Shown here: positions 26,831 through 35,642 of the stretch, piece by piece
How positions within the stretch are numbered: the stretch's first letter is position 1
How the letters are laid out: the number at the start of each line of letters is the position of its first letter
NCBI GenBank assembly: GCA_050633705.1
Contig: JBOEGZ010000005.1
Coordinates: forward strand, 186,001-250,000
Direction of reading: 5' to 3'
DNA length: 64,000 bases
Source: JAJFHI01 sp050633705
Lineage (GTDB): Bacteria > Pseudomonadota > Alphaproteobacteria > Rhizobiales > Hyphomicrobiaceae
Notes under the pieces: generated by a model
Seen by the model: only the letters and a program-made list of their open reading frames with translations
Database searches by the model: none
Told to the model about the DNA's origin: nothing
Translations under genes and position numbers: made by a program

Positions 26831-26956
26831 CAGTACAACGGTTTGGACCAAAGCGTGCGACGGGGTGTACGCTCAAGGCTCAAACAAATCACAAACCAAC
26901 TAACACACGTTTTATTCGACGAATTCAAAGTATCTAGTGTTCCGCGTGAGGATGAC

Positions 26957-29062
26957 ATGTCGCAAGGTGTAAACAAACTTAAAGAGCTCCTGTTTGAACC
27001 AGAGAGCCGCGCCATAGCCGATTTTTCACATCGCCTTGACCAAGTCTTTGAACGCGCAGGCTCAGACGACAAACTTGAACAAAGTATCTCAAAAGTACTG
27101 GACGGTGCCCTGCGTACCGCAGAGGTCACCCAGCACGAAGAGCTGTCCGATGCTCTTGCTCCGCTCGTTATTAAAACAATAAGAACGGAAATTTTCTCCA
27201 GCCGTGATGCGTTGGTCGAAGCGATCCATCCAATGACGGGCCGCATCGTCAAACAGTATGTCGCCAGCGCGATGAAAGACCTGTCTGACCAAGTCAATAG
27301 GAAAATGGCTGCCAATCCGATGATGATCGCATTGCAAGTCATCACGTCGGGTCAATCTCCAGGCAAGATTGCTTTGGCCAACTCTCAGCCGCTGGAAATC
27401 GAAGAGATTTATCTCATCCGTCGTGGCTCAGGCGAGTTGCTCGCGCGGTGGCCTGAAAATGCCAATAGCGCCAACAAAGACCAAGTCATGAGCGGCGTTC
27501 TTACCGCAATTACAGAGTTTGCGAACGACGCATTTGCCAAAGATGATGCATCCTTACGGCAAATCGATATGGGTGGGACGCAGCTCTACCTCAGAGCGTC
27601 GCCAAGCTACATGCTTGCAGCCAAATGCTCAGGCGTTGCCCCAAAGGCTGTAGAGAAAATTATCGACGAAGCATTCCTCAACGCCATTGAACAACATGAC
27701 CACGTTCTAACAGCTGCTGCTCAAGGTCGTGTGAGCCTCGGTCATGACCAGGCTATGAAGACATTTGCCGATGATTTCGAACATCAGGTCAGCCAACGCC
27801 AAACCGAACTTCGCGGTTCCGTCCGCAAGGGCTTAAGTCCCTTCGTCATTTTGCTAAGCTTGATTGGTTTGCCACTGCTTGCATCGTTTGGCTGGACGCA
27901 ATACGTCGCTTATGAAACCAACCGCGTTCAATCAATCGCCGCGGCAATCATCAATGATAGCAGCGAAATTCGTGGGTATCCAACCCGTCTTAAAGTTTCC
28001 AGTCTCGGCAAAACCGTCACCGTCGAAGGCCTGGCACCAAGCACGCGTGCGCATGTTGAAGTTCGCGATCGCCTCCAGACCGCGCTACCGTCTTCTAAGA
28101 TCGTCGATAATTTCAGCGTCTTAAGTGCTTCGGGTCCCGATTTATCGCCCGAAATTTACAGCGTCCGGCGAGACTTTGCAGCCCTACACTCTCGTCTCAG
28201 TCAGGATGCACTCGTTCGCGCCACAAACTGGGCTGATCGACGAATTGCGGATGGACAAGCCACACTCGGGCAGTTGGACACGTCATCCTTGTCAGGTGAC
28301 GCCTCTATCCAATCGGTGAACGAAGCCACCAATATCGTCGACAGTGTTGCTCAGGCGATGACGGAGTTACGCAAGAAACTCACCAAACCGGTGAAAACAG
28401 ATGTCGAACTCGAAGCCTTGCGCCCCACCATCTCAGAGGCAACGACACAACTGCGTCGCGCTACTGCAAGCTTACAAAATTTGCTCGGTTCAAAGGCAAC
28501 GCCAAGCCCGGATGGCACGAAAAGTACGGATAATACGTCGACCAGCGACATTGGCAGCCAAACAATTGTTGTGGCGGCAGAGGACCTTGCCATTCAAGCC
28601 GAGCGCTTGGCAACGGTTGTTGCCGCCGTCAACCAAGTGACCCGCATTCCAAAAGCGACACCTGTTGCCAAACCAACGCCGGTTTCTGTGACGCCACGTC
28701 AACGTCTCGTCAATTGGGCGCGCGATCATGCCGTGTTCTTCACAAGCGACACAAGCTATCGCAGCCCAGTTCAAGCTGAAGAAGACCTTGACCAACTGGC
28801 CGCACTTGCAAAAAACACCACGGAATTGATCCGTATCGTTGGCTACACCGACGACAGAGGTGGATCGAACAAAAACACGTCACTGTCTCAGGCGCGCGCT
28901 GGCAAGGTGCGCCGCGCACTTATCTCTCGCGGTATTGACCCCGCGCGCTTAATCGCAGTTGGGCGCAAAGATGGCCGCGATTTATCTCCATCGACCGGGG
29001 AAGGTAGCCCAAACAGACGGGTTGAATTTGAAATTGGTTTTGCCAACGAACGGGCATCATGA
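26957..29062 (+). CDS. Transmembrane protein with cytoplasmic Roadblock/longin-like region, BON and OmpA domains
   Basis: 701 residues from ATG 26957 (GAGG six bases upstream; a longer frame opens at TTG 26843). Order: helical N-terminal region (about 1-130); a region at about 148-244 starting IEEIYLIRRGSGELLARW and continuing VMSGVLTAITEFANDAF, whose strand-helix-strand pattern recalls Roadblock/longin folds; a single membrane helix (about 294-316); a periplasmic BON-like domain (about 340-389: LKVSSLGKTVTVEGLAPS); a long helical region; and a C-terminal OmpA domain (about 585-695) with GYTDDRGG and SLSQARAGKVRRAL, which binds peptidoglycan. Similar OmpA proteins occur in other bacteria but lack a known function. 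The stop overlaps the GTPase start by 4 bp. Linking the N-terminal region to GTPase control is inference. Confidence 0.82.
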   Translation: MSQGVNKLKELLFEPESRAIADFSHRLDQVFERAGSDDKLEQSISKVLDGALRTAEVTQHEELSDALAPLVIKTIRTEIFSSRDALVEAIHPMTGRIVKQYVASAMKDLSDQVNRKMAANPMMIALQVITSGQSPGKIALANSQPLEIEEIYLIRRGSGELLARWPENANSANKDQVMSGVLTAITEFANDAFAKDDASLRQIDMGGTQLYLRASPSYMLAAKCSGVAPKAVEKIIDEAFLNAIEQHDHVLTAAAQGRVSLGHDQAMKTFADDFEHQVSQRQTELRGSVRKGLSPFVILLSLIGLPLLASFGWTQYVAYETNRVQSIAAAIINDSSEIRGYPTRLKVSSLGKTVTVEGLAPSTRAHVEVRDRLQTALPSSKIVDNFSVLSASGPDLSPEIYSVRRDFAALHSRLSQDALVRATNWADRRIADGQATLGQLDTSSLSGDASIQSVNEATNIVDSVAQAMTELRKKLTKPVKTDVELEALRPTISEATTQLRRATASLQNLLGSKATPSPDGTKSTDNTSTSDIGSQTIVVAAEDLAIQAERLATVVAAVNQVTRIPKATPVAKPTPVSVTPRQRLVNWARDHAVFFTSDTSYRSPVQAEEDLDQLAALAKNTTELIRIVGYTDDRGGSNKNTSLSQARAGKVRRALISRGIDPARLIAVGRKDGRDLSPSTGEGSPNRRVEFEIGFANERAS

Positions 29063-29565
29063 TCGCACGTAAGGTTATGCTGTTGGGTGAAATCGGTGTT
29101 GGAAAATCGTCGATCATCCGCAAGCTGGTATTCGACAAATTCGACTTTGATTACAAGCCAACTCTAGGCGTCGATATCTATCGCTACGAAGTTCCCGAAA
29201 CTGAAGGCCGCAAACCATTAACTTTGATCGTTTGGGATACGGACGGCAACATGGGTCAAGCCATCTTCAAACACATCTACATGAAGCAGGCGGCTGGCGC
29301 CTTGATCCTTGGTGATGCCACCAGACGCGATACTCTGGAAAACATGTTGACTTTGGGTGCTGGATTTCGGGAGGCCTTTCCTGGTCGCCAATATAGCTTT
29401 ATCGTCAACAAGATTGACCTCATAGCGCAGGGCGAAACAGCAGATTTACCAGACGGCCTAAAAACGGCGACAACGCCTATCATGCAAACATCTGCAAAGA
29501 CAGGACACAACGTCGCCAACGCGTTTATTGATCTTGCAAATGCGATCCAACGACGTGGACTTTGA
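29059..29565 (+). CDS. Ras/Rab-like small GTPase
   Basis: 168 residues, a minimal small-GTPase domain. G1 is GEIGVGKSS; G2 is the Thr of KPTLGVD; G3 is WDTDGN; G4 is NKID; G5 is TSAK. All nucleotide-binding motifs are present, but G3 departs from the Rab/Ras WDTAGQ: the catalytic Gln position is Asn and Ala is Asp, which should lower intrinsic hydrolysis. No lipidation signal or membrane anchor is seen. It is translationally coupled to the OmpA-domain gene (ATGA overlap) and overlaps the kinase gene, so all three probably act together. Confidence 0.93.
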   Translation: MIARKVMLLGEIGVGKSSIIRKLVFDKFDFDYKPTLGVDIYRYEVPETEGRKPLTLIVWDTDGNMGQAIFKHIYMKQAAGALILGDATRRDTLENMLTLGAGFREAFPGRQYSFIVNKIDLIAQGETADLPDGLKTATTPIMQTSAKTGHNVANAFIDLANAIQRRGL

Positions 29566-30697
29566 TGATTCCATAACCGGCCCAGCGCCGCTCGTTGCCG
29601 CGGGCCAATTGATGGCACAACGCAAAGCCTTTGGTCTGGTCTGGATCGACAAAGACCTCGTTGTGCGCGCGCGCTATGGTCCGTTGGTTTCATTCATTGC
29701 AGTCGACACTCCAATTGTTGAAACATTGTTTCCATTGGTCGGAATGGAACATGAGCTGGCAAACCTAATGCGCGACAGCAGTCGGGTTCTCTATTTGCCA
29801 GAAATTGCCCCCATCACAGACGACACAAGCGACACCCGGTTGAACCTTACATTTTTCTGGTCCGTGGAAGAAAAACGTTATCTGATGCTTGTCGCTCGAT
29901 CATTGTCGGAAACCGGCCTTGAGCAAGAACTCAGCAAACAAATGCGGGCACGATTGATTGCTGAGGCCAAAGTCACAGAAAAATCTCGCGCACTTGGCAA
30001 AGCCAATAAGGAGCTCGCCAGAGCCAACCAGGATTTGGAAGACTATGCCGCAATCATCTCGCATGACCTCAAGGCTCCACTGCGTGGAATGCGCTACATT
30101 GCTGACGATATCGCCTCGTCGATCGAGCTCGGCGACACCCAAGCCTCACTGAACCATCTTAGAAAACTACAAGACCAATCCCAACGTATGTCGCAACTGA
30201 TGTCAGCCCTGCTCGACTATGCGAGCGTCGGGCACAAGGTTGACATTATCGAACCTGTTGACACGAACGCTTTGGTTCGCGAGACCGTCCAATCGCTTTC
30301 GCATCTCGCCGGCATGAATATTGAGATAATGGGGACATGGCCGCTGATCGATACGCTGCGGGCGCCGCTCGACTTGGTGATCCGCAATTTGGTCGACAAC
30401 GCCATCAAGCATCACGACCAGCAGACCGGCCACATCGTTGTCACTGGCGAGCTGGAGCAATCAAACCTTGTCATTTCGGTAGAAGATGACGGGCCGGGGA
30501 TAGACCCGAAAAACCATACTGCGGTATTTCTACCATTTCGCACATTAGCGACCAAAGGAGCTGACGGCCGTGGAATGGGACTGGCATTGATCAAACGGAC
30601 AATAGACACCGTTGGAGGAACACTGGAGCTATTTTCAAACCCGACCTTGCAGCGCGGGACGAGATTTAAAGTGTGTTGGCCGATTAATTCCAAGTAA
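29540..30697 (+). CDS. Soluble sensor histidine kinase of the GTPase cluster
   Basis: 385 residues from ATG 29540, overlapping the GTPase gene by 26 bp. The N-terminal part (about 18-125) looks PAS-like (KAFGLVWIDKDLVVRARYG). A coiled coil (about 130-165) leads to the DHp helix with ISHDLKAPLRGM (phospho-acceptor His175). The ATPase domain has VIRNLVDNAIKHH (N box), EDDGPGID (G1) and GRGMGLALIK (G2). There are no membrane segments, so the input must be cytoplasmic, perhaps the GTPase or the cytoplasmic part of the OmpA-domain protein. Confidence 0.93.
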   Translation: MRSNDVDFDDSITGPAPLVAAGQLMAQRKAFGLVWIDKDLVVRARYGPLVSFIAVDTPIVETLFPLVGMEHELANLMRDSSRVLYLPEIAPITDDTSDTRLNLTFFWSVEEKRYLMLVARSLSETGLEQELSKQMRARLIAEAKVTEKSRALGKANKELARANQDLEDYAAIISHDLKAPLRGMRYIADDIASSIELGDTQASLNHLRKLQDQSQRMSQLMSALLDYASVGHKVDIIEPVDTNALVRETVQSLSHLAGMNIEIMGTWPLIDTLRAPLDLVIRNLVDNAIKHHDQQTGHIVVTGELEQSNLVISVEDDGPGIDPKNHTAVFLPFRTLATKGADGRGMGLALIKRTIDTVGGTLELFSNPTLQRGTRFKVCWPINSK

Positions 30698-30977
30698 GTT
30701 CGGTATTTAAGGCGGAAATCTCGCGAATGTTTCGAAGGTTTCTGCTCGAATCAATTAAATACAATTCAAATCATTGGGATTTACTGCATTGCACTCTCGG
30801 AATTCATTTTTTATACCGTTACTTGTTTGAATTTTTCAGTGTATCAAGTGCTCTGGTTTGCGATCTAGATCAGGACACAAAGACCGACTTAACAGTCTCG
30901 ATTAACGAATTACCTTCGGCTTAGAATGCCTTCCTGGCGACTAACCCGGCGACAAAACGCACAAACGAGTTTCGACA

Positions 30978-31448
30978 ATGGGTTCAGCATCATCCAGTTC
31001 TGGCGGTGATTTTCTCGCCAAGAGAAGCGGGGTTTCAAAACTCCGTCACGCCTTACCAGAGCTGCGCAATATACTCATCGTCGAAGACGAGGCGGCCGAT
31101 GCCGACCGGCTGAAGGCAACGCTGCATCTGATGTTTGGTTACGATTTGGTCGTTCGCCACGCGTCGACACTCAACATTGCAATCGACCTAATAATTGAAA
31201 ACAAGCCAGAACTTCTATTTCTGGACGATATTCTTAAGCCATCCGACGATGCAGCCCAATCAATTCCACTGATCAAACGCGCAGGATACGATGGACCGAT
31301 CGTCGTCATCAGTGGACAGGTGACCCGAAACCGCCGCACGCAGCTCTTAGAGGCCGGTGCCACAGAAGTCATCCACAAGGACGATGTCGATAGTGTCCGC
31401 GTTGCAGAGTGTCTTGCCCGTGTCTACGCCGAGAAATCCAAATCATAA
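30978..31448 (+). CDS. Single-domain response regulator
   Basis: 156 residues: a 30-residue Ser/Gly-rich start, then one receiver domain. The acidic pocket is in LIVEDEAADAD, the phospho-acceptor is Asp83 in LLFLDDILKP, the Thr/Ser switch residue lies in VVISGQ and the lysine in EVIHKDD. With no output domain, it must act by protein contact or pass the phosphate on. It follows the kinase by 280 bp, a gap large enough for its own promoter. Confidence 0.9.
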   Translation: MGSASSSSGGDFLAKRSGVSKLRHALPELRNILIVEDEAADADRLKATLHLMFGYDLVVRHASTLNIAIDLIIENKPELLFLDDILKPSDDAAQSIPLIKRAGYDGPIVVISGQVTRNRRTQLLEAGATEVIHKDDVDSVRVAECLARVYAEKSKS

Positions 31449-31550
31449 GCTCGAATAGGCTGAGGTAAACTTCTCTTTTCCACCCCATAATTGCATGCTA
31501 TCGGACATTCCGTTCTATAGGGTGGGCAAGGAGTGGTAAAAACAGACCTC

Positions 31551-31589
31551 TCTCAATCGGAAACACAGTGATTGTGTTACTGATTGAGA
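31551..31589. repeat. Long imperfect hairpin upstream of the SLC13 permease
   Basis: TCTCAATC (31551-31558) pairs with GATTGAGA (31582-31589), and an inner AACACA/TGTGTT stem pairs across a short loop. No T run follows, so a terminator is unlikely. A leader structure or an operator is possible. Confidence 0.45.
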
Positions 31590-31722
31590 TCAGAAAGTTG
31601 CTCGCTTCTTGAGATTCGGCCATCTTTGCACCTCAAATTGGAGCGGTTCGAAACGACCACCTTCAGACGAGATGGTCTCGCACCGTCCAATCTTCTGAAT
31701 AAGATCTATCGGGGAACGATCG

Positions 31723-33507
31723 ATGACATTCTCAGCTGAGCAAACAATGGTACTGGCTTTGCTGGGCGGGCTTTTGGCCATGTTGGTTTGGGGCCGCTGG
31801 CGCTATGATCTCGTTGCCTTCGGCGCTCTTATCATAGCAGTCATTATTGGTGTTGTTCCTGGCAACGAAGCCTTTTCAGGGTTCGGACATCCGGCAACCG
31901 TCATTATCGCACTGGTTCTGGTCGTAAGCTACGGTTTGGCAGCTTCTGGCGCCGTCAGCCTGATCGCCCGCCATGTCACCGCAGCGGGACGTTCGATATC
32001 GGCCCACATCGCAATCATGTCGAGTGTCGGCGCCGCGCTCTCCGGCATCATGAATAATGTTGGCGCATTGGCGCTGTTAATGCCCGTGGATATCGAGGCG
32101 GCGCGAAAAGAAAAGCGGTCTCCTGCGCTGACATTGATGCCGTTGTCCTTTGCAACCATTCTTGGCGGTCTCGTCACACTCATTGGCACGCCACCCAACA
32201 TCATCATCTCGACCTTTCGCGAGCGCGAACTTAACGCACCGTTCCAAATGTTTGACTTTGCCCCTGTGGGCCTTGTCTGTGCGCTCGCTGGTGTCATCTT
32301 TATTGCCTTGATCGGCTGGCGCCTCATTCCTCAACCTGACGTGGGACAAGGTGAAGACGCAGAAGTCTTTAAGCTGGACGATTATTTGGCGGAACTCACA
32401 ATCGCAGAGGAATCAAAGCTCGTTGGAGAAACCCTCGTCGATGTCGAAAAAGCAGCCGAAGCAGCCGAAGTTCAGTTGCTCGGTGTCATGCGTGACCACA
32501 GTCGCCTTCCCGACCACGCTGGTTGGGTAAGAATTCAAGAGGGCGATGTGTTATTGCTCGAAACAAAGGCCGAAAAACTCGACAACTTCGCGACAGAGCA
32601 TAATTTGGCGTACGTCCCCGCAAACATGCAGCGCGAACAAATCGAAGAAAGCGAATTTGAACTTGTAGAGGTAGTCGTGAGGCCCGGCTCACCAATGGAA
32701 GGGCGCACGAGCGCCTCGATGTCTCTTGTGGATCGCTACGGCACCTGGTTGATTGGTGTGCAACGCCAGGGCCGGCGCCTGCAACGCCGCGTTAGGCGCA
32801 TTCCAATTCAAGCCGGAGATGTTTTGTTGCTGATCGGCCCCAAGAAAAACACGCGCGCATTCACGGAAGACATGAGCATGCTGCCATTGGCCAAGCGTGG
32901 CTTAGAAGTTGGCGATAACAGCAAAGCGTTATTGGCCGCCGGTATGTTCGGGGGGGCCATCGCTCTTTCGAGCGTCGGCCTACTTTATCTGCCGGTCGCC
33001 CTCGGCCTTGTCACCGTTCTTTATGTGCTGACAGGCATCGTACCGTTAAAGCAACTTTACGAGACGATTGAATGGCCGGTGGTCGTTCTGATCGGCTCTT
33101 TGATCCCGATCGGACTGGCTCTGGAGACCTCTGGTGCAACAGAAGTCTTGGCGCGGGGACTTGTATCACTGGTGCGCGACTTGCCACCGTGGGCCATCCT
33201 GACGATCATAATGGCGTTAACGATGACGCTCTCGGATGTCTTGAACAACACAGCGACTGCTTTGGTCGCCGCACCAATTGCCCTGCAGGTTTCAAAGCAA
33301 CTTGGCGTCAACCCAGATGCCTTTTTGATGGCTGTCGCTGTTGCCGCCAGTTGCGCCTTCCTGACCCCGATCGGGCATAAAAACAATACGCTGATTATGG
33401 GACCGGGAGGCTACAAGTTCGGCGACTATTGGCGCCTGGGATTACCACTAGAAATCCTGGTTGTTGCCGTCGGTGCACCCATGATTATGTTGGTTTGGCC
33501 ACTTTAA
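31723..33507 (+). CDS. SLC13/DASS family permease with two RCK_C domains
   Basis: 594 residues. Two blocks of membrane helices (about 8-205 and 400-590) flank two soluble RCK_C (TrkA-C) domains (about 215-310 and 315-395). Each half has a family signature, GTPPN near residue 155 and a matching segment near the end (PIGHKNNTLIMGPGGYKFGDY). Such permeases with RCK_C domains are often annotated as sulfate or citrate transporters; the substrate here is unknown. The ATG follows GGGGA. Its stop lies 17 bp from the stop of the convergent dehalogenase. Confidence 0.9.
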   Translation: MTFSAEQTMVLALLGGLLAMLVWGRWRYDLVAFGALIIAVIIGVVPGNEAFSGFGHPATVIIALVLVVSYGLAASGAVSLIARHVTAAGRSISAHIAIMSSVGAALSGIMNNVGALALLMPVDIEAARKEKRSPALTLMPLSFATILGGLVTLIGTPPNIIISTFRERELNAPFQMFDFAPVGLVCALAGVIFIALIGWRLIPQPDVGQGEDAEVFKLDDYLAELTIAEESKLVGETLVDVEKAAEAAEVQLLGVMRDHSRLPDHAGWVRIQEGDVLLLETKAEKLDNFATEHNLAYVPANMQREQIEESEFELVEVVVRPGSPMEGRTSASMSLVDRYGTWLIGVQRQGRRLQRRVRRIPIQAGDVLLLIGPKKNTRAFTEDMSMLPLAKRGLEVGDNSKALLAAGMFGGAIALSSVGLLYLPVALGLVTVLYVLTGIVPLKQLYETIEWPVVVLIGSLIPIGLALETSGATEVLARGLVSLVRDLPPWAILTIIMALTMTLSDVLNNTATALVAAPIALQVSKQLGVNPDAFLMAVAVAASCAFLTPIGHKNNTLIMGPGGYKFGDYWRLGLPLEILVVAVGAPMIMLVWPL

Positions 33508-33524
33508 ACAAAACGCCCAACTCC

Positions 33525-34181
33525 TTACTCATCTAGCAAGCCACGCAAATCACTCAAAACACGTTGCGGTGGATTGTTGGGATATTCATCGGGTTTATTG
33601 GCACGATTGATCCACGCTGTCTTAAAACCAAAGATATTGCCGCCTGCGATATCCCACCGGTTTGATGATTGAAAAGAGATCTCATTTGGCGCAACTCCAA
33701 ACCGATCCGTCGCCAATGCATAAACTTTCATCGAAGGCTTAAAAATGCCAACACTATCGACAGATAGCAGAGCATCAAACATTTGCGCTAGGCCAGCGGA
33801 ACCAACGGCCGTCTCCAACATAGCCAAATCACCATTGGACAAGATCGCAAGCTTGGCATTGCGCGCCTTCAAAGCTTTGAGAACTTCGGGAACTTCCGGA
33901 TAGGCCGTTAGCGTCCGGTAGGCGTCCAACAGGTCTTCGCGCATGCCGTCTGCGACGCCACCGACAGAGGCAATCGCAAAATCCAGGCCTTGGACTGTGA
34001 CATTCCAAAACGTATCGTGTGCCCCTGCAGCGGCATTGACCCAAGTGTATTCGAGTTGTTTTGTCCGCCAAATGTCCGACAACTGTTGCCATTTCGGCCC
34101 TAGGGCCTCGGCATGATGCGCTGCAGCAGCATGCACATCAAATAACGTGCCGTAGGCGTCAAAAACATAGACTTCAGACAT
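33525..34181 (-). CDS. Haloacid dehalogenase, type II ((S)-2-haloacid dehalogenase family)
   Basis: 218 residues from ATG 34181 with AGGAG upstream. HAD motifs: nucleophile Asp in VFDAYGTLFD, motif II in LAILSNGD, the lysine in GIFKPS and the type II haloacid dehalogenase signature SSNRWDIAGG (usual form SSNxWDxxGA). The family removes halide from 2-haloalkanoic acids, but many members act on other substrates. It is divergent from the TRAP transporter (about 290 bp), which could supply a carboxylate substrate; this is inference. Confidence 0.9.
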   Translation of the reverse strand: MSEVYVFDAYGTLFDVHAAAAHHAEALGPKWQQLSDIWRTKQLEYTWVNAAAGAHDTFWNVTVQGLDFAIASVGGVADGMREDLLDAYRTLTAYPEVPEVLKALKARNAKLAILSNGDLAMLETAVGSAGLAQMFDALLSVDSVGIFKPSMKVYALATDRFGVAPNEISFQSSNRWDIAGGNIFGFKTAWINRANKPDEYPNNPPQRVLSDLRGLLDE

Positions 34182-34469
34182 CAAAGAAACTCCTGGAGAT
34201 GTTCATGGGACCCATGATCACAGTTTGTGAGATTACGGTCAGGGCACAGAGGCCCCATCAACTTTATCATTCCCACAGCACAACCCAACAACACAACCCA
34301 AGTGAAGTTTTTGTGCAACTTCCCCCAGGTCTTAAGTATGACTTTTCAAACTGATCGGAAAAATATTCCTAGAACCAGGAAAACGCCAATTCCATTTCTG
34401 CCAGAAGACCTTATGCTAGCCGCCAAACACGAATAACCGGCAAACCGGTTTCCCGGAGGACGAAGCTCA

Positions 34470-35609
34470 ATGACAAAATCACAACAGGATAAAACGGTCT
34501 CACGCCGTAGGTTTTTAAAAGGCAGCGCCGTTGCCGCCGGCACTGCGGCAACAGCGACCGTCGCGATGCCAAATATCTCACGTGCTGAAACGACTGTTCT
34601 TAAAATGCAATCGTCGTGGGGATCAAATTCTGTCTTCCAAGATATGGCTCGCCAATATACCGAACGCTGTGAAAAGATGTCTGGCGGCCGATTGAAATTC
34701 GACCTTTTACCAGCCGGCGCCGTTGTTAAAGCCTTCGAAGTCCAAAACGCTTGCGACTCGGGCGTGATCGACTGTGCCCATACCGTCACCGCTTATTGGT
34801 ATGGCAAAAACAAAGCGGCATCGTTGTTTGGTACCTGCCCTGTGTTTGGCGTGGATTCCACACAAACGTTGGCCTGGATCCAGTCGCCAGAAGGCAGTGA
34901 ACTTTATCGCGAACTCGTGCAGGATATTCTTAAACTTGATGTCATCGGATTTTTCACTCTGCCAATGCCAACGCAACCCTTGGGCTGGTTTAAAAAAGAC
35001 ATCAACAGCATCAAAGATCTGCGCCGCCTTAAGTATCGCACCGTGGGACTTGCAACCGACATCATGCAGCGCTTAGGCATGCGTGTCACCCAACTTCCCG
35101 GCGGCGAAATTATTCCAGCTTATGAACGTGGCGTGATTGATGCTTTCGAATTCAACAACCCCACCGCAGACCGTCAACTTGGAGCGCAGAACGTTTCTAA
35201 AAACTTTGTTCTAGCTTCTTACCACCAGCCCGCAGAGTTTTTTGAAATTATCTTCTCGAAGAAAAAATTTGAAAGTCTCGCACCCGACTTGCAGGCGATT
35301 TGCCAATACGCAGCCGAAGCCACAAGCTCCGCGAACCTGGCATTGGCCTACGATCGCTATTCGAAAGATTTGCTCGGTCTTATCAACGAAGACGGCGTCA
35401 AGGTCACGCGCACCCCAGACAGCGTGTTGGAAGCCCAACTTGAAAGCTGGGACAAAGTTTTGAAAAAACTAGAACGCGATCCATTCTTCAAGAAAGTGCT
35501 CGACAGCCAGCGAGCTTGGGCTGAACGCGTCGGCTTCTTCTCACACTCCAACACGGCAGACTTCAAGAAAGCCTACAAACACTACTTCCCCGGCAAATTG
35601 AATGACTAA
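34470..35609 (+). CDS. dctP: TRAP transporter solute-binding protein (DctP family, 2-oxoacid type)
   Basis: 379 residues with CGGAGGA before the ATG. A Tat signal peptide is clear (SRRRFLKGSAVAAGTAATATV). The mature part follows the TakP-like subgroup: QSSWGSNSVFQDMARQY, LKYRTVGLATDIMQRLGMRVTQLPGGEI with the ligand-binding Arg, and YERGVIDAFEFNNPTADRQLG. These receptors bind mono- or 2-oxo-carboxylates. It is the first gene of a TRAP-amidase operon. Confidence 0.93.
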   Translation: MTKSQQDKTVSRRRFLKGSAVAAGTAATATVAMPNISRAETTVLKMQSSWGSNSVFQDMARQYTERCEKMSGGRLKFDLLPAGAVVKAFEVQNACDSGVIDCAHTVTAYWYGKNKAASLFGTCPVFGVDSTQTLAWIQSPEGSELYRELVQDILKLDVIGFFTLPMPTQPLGWFKKDINSIKDLRRLKYRTVGLATDIMQRLGMRVTQLPGGEIIPAYERGVIDAFEFNNPTADRQLGAQNVSKNFVLASYHQPAEFFEIIFSKKKFESLAPDLQAICQYAAEATSSANLALAYDRYSKDLLGLINEDGVKVTRTPDSVLEAQLESWDKVLKKLERDPFFKKVLDSQRAWAERVGFFSHSNTADFKKAYKHYFPGKLND

Positions 35610-35642
35610 CGACGAGATTAGGATTCGGGGGACGCCCTTTTG

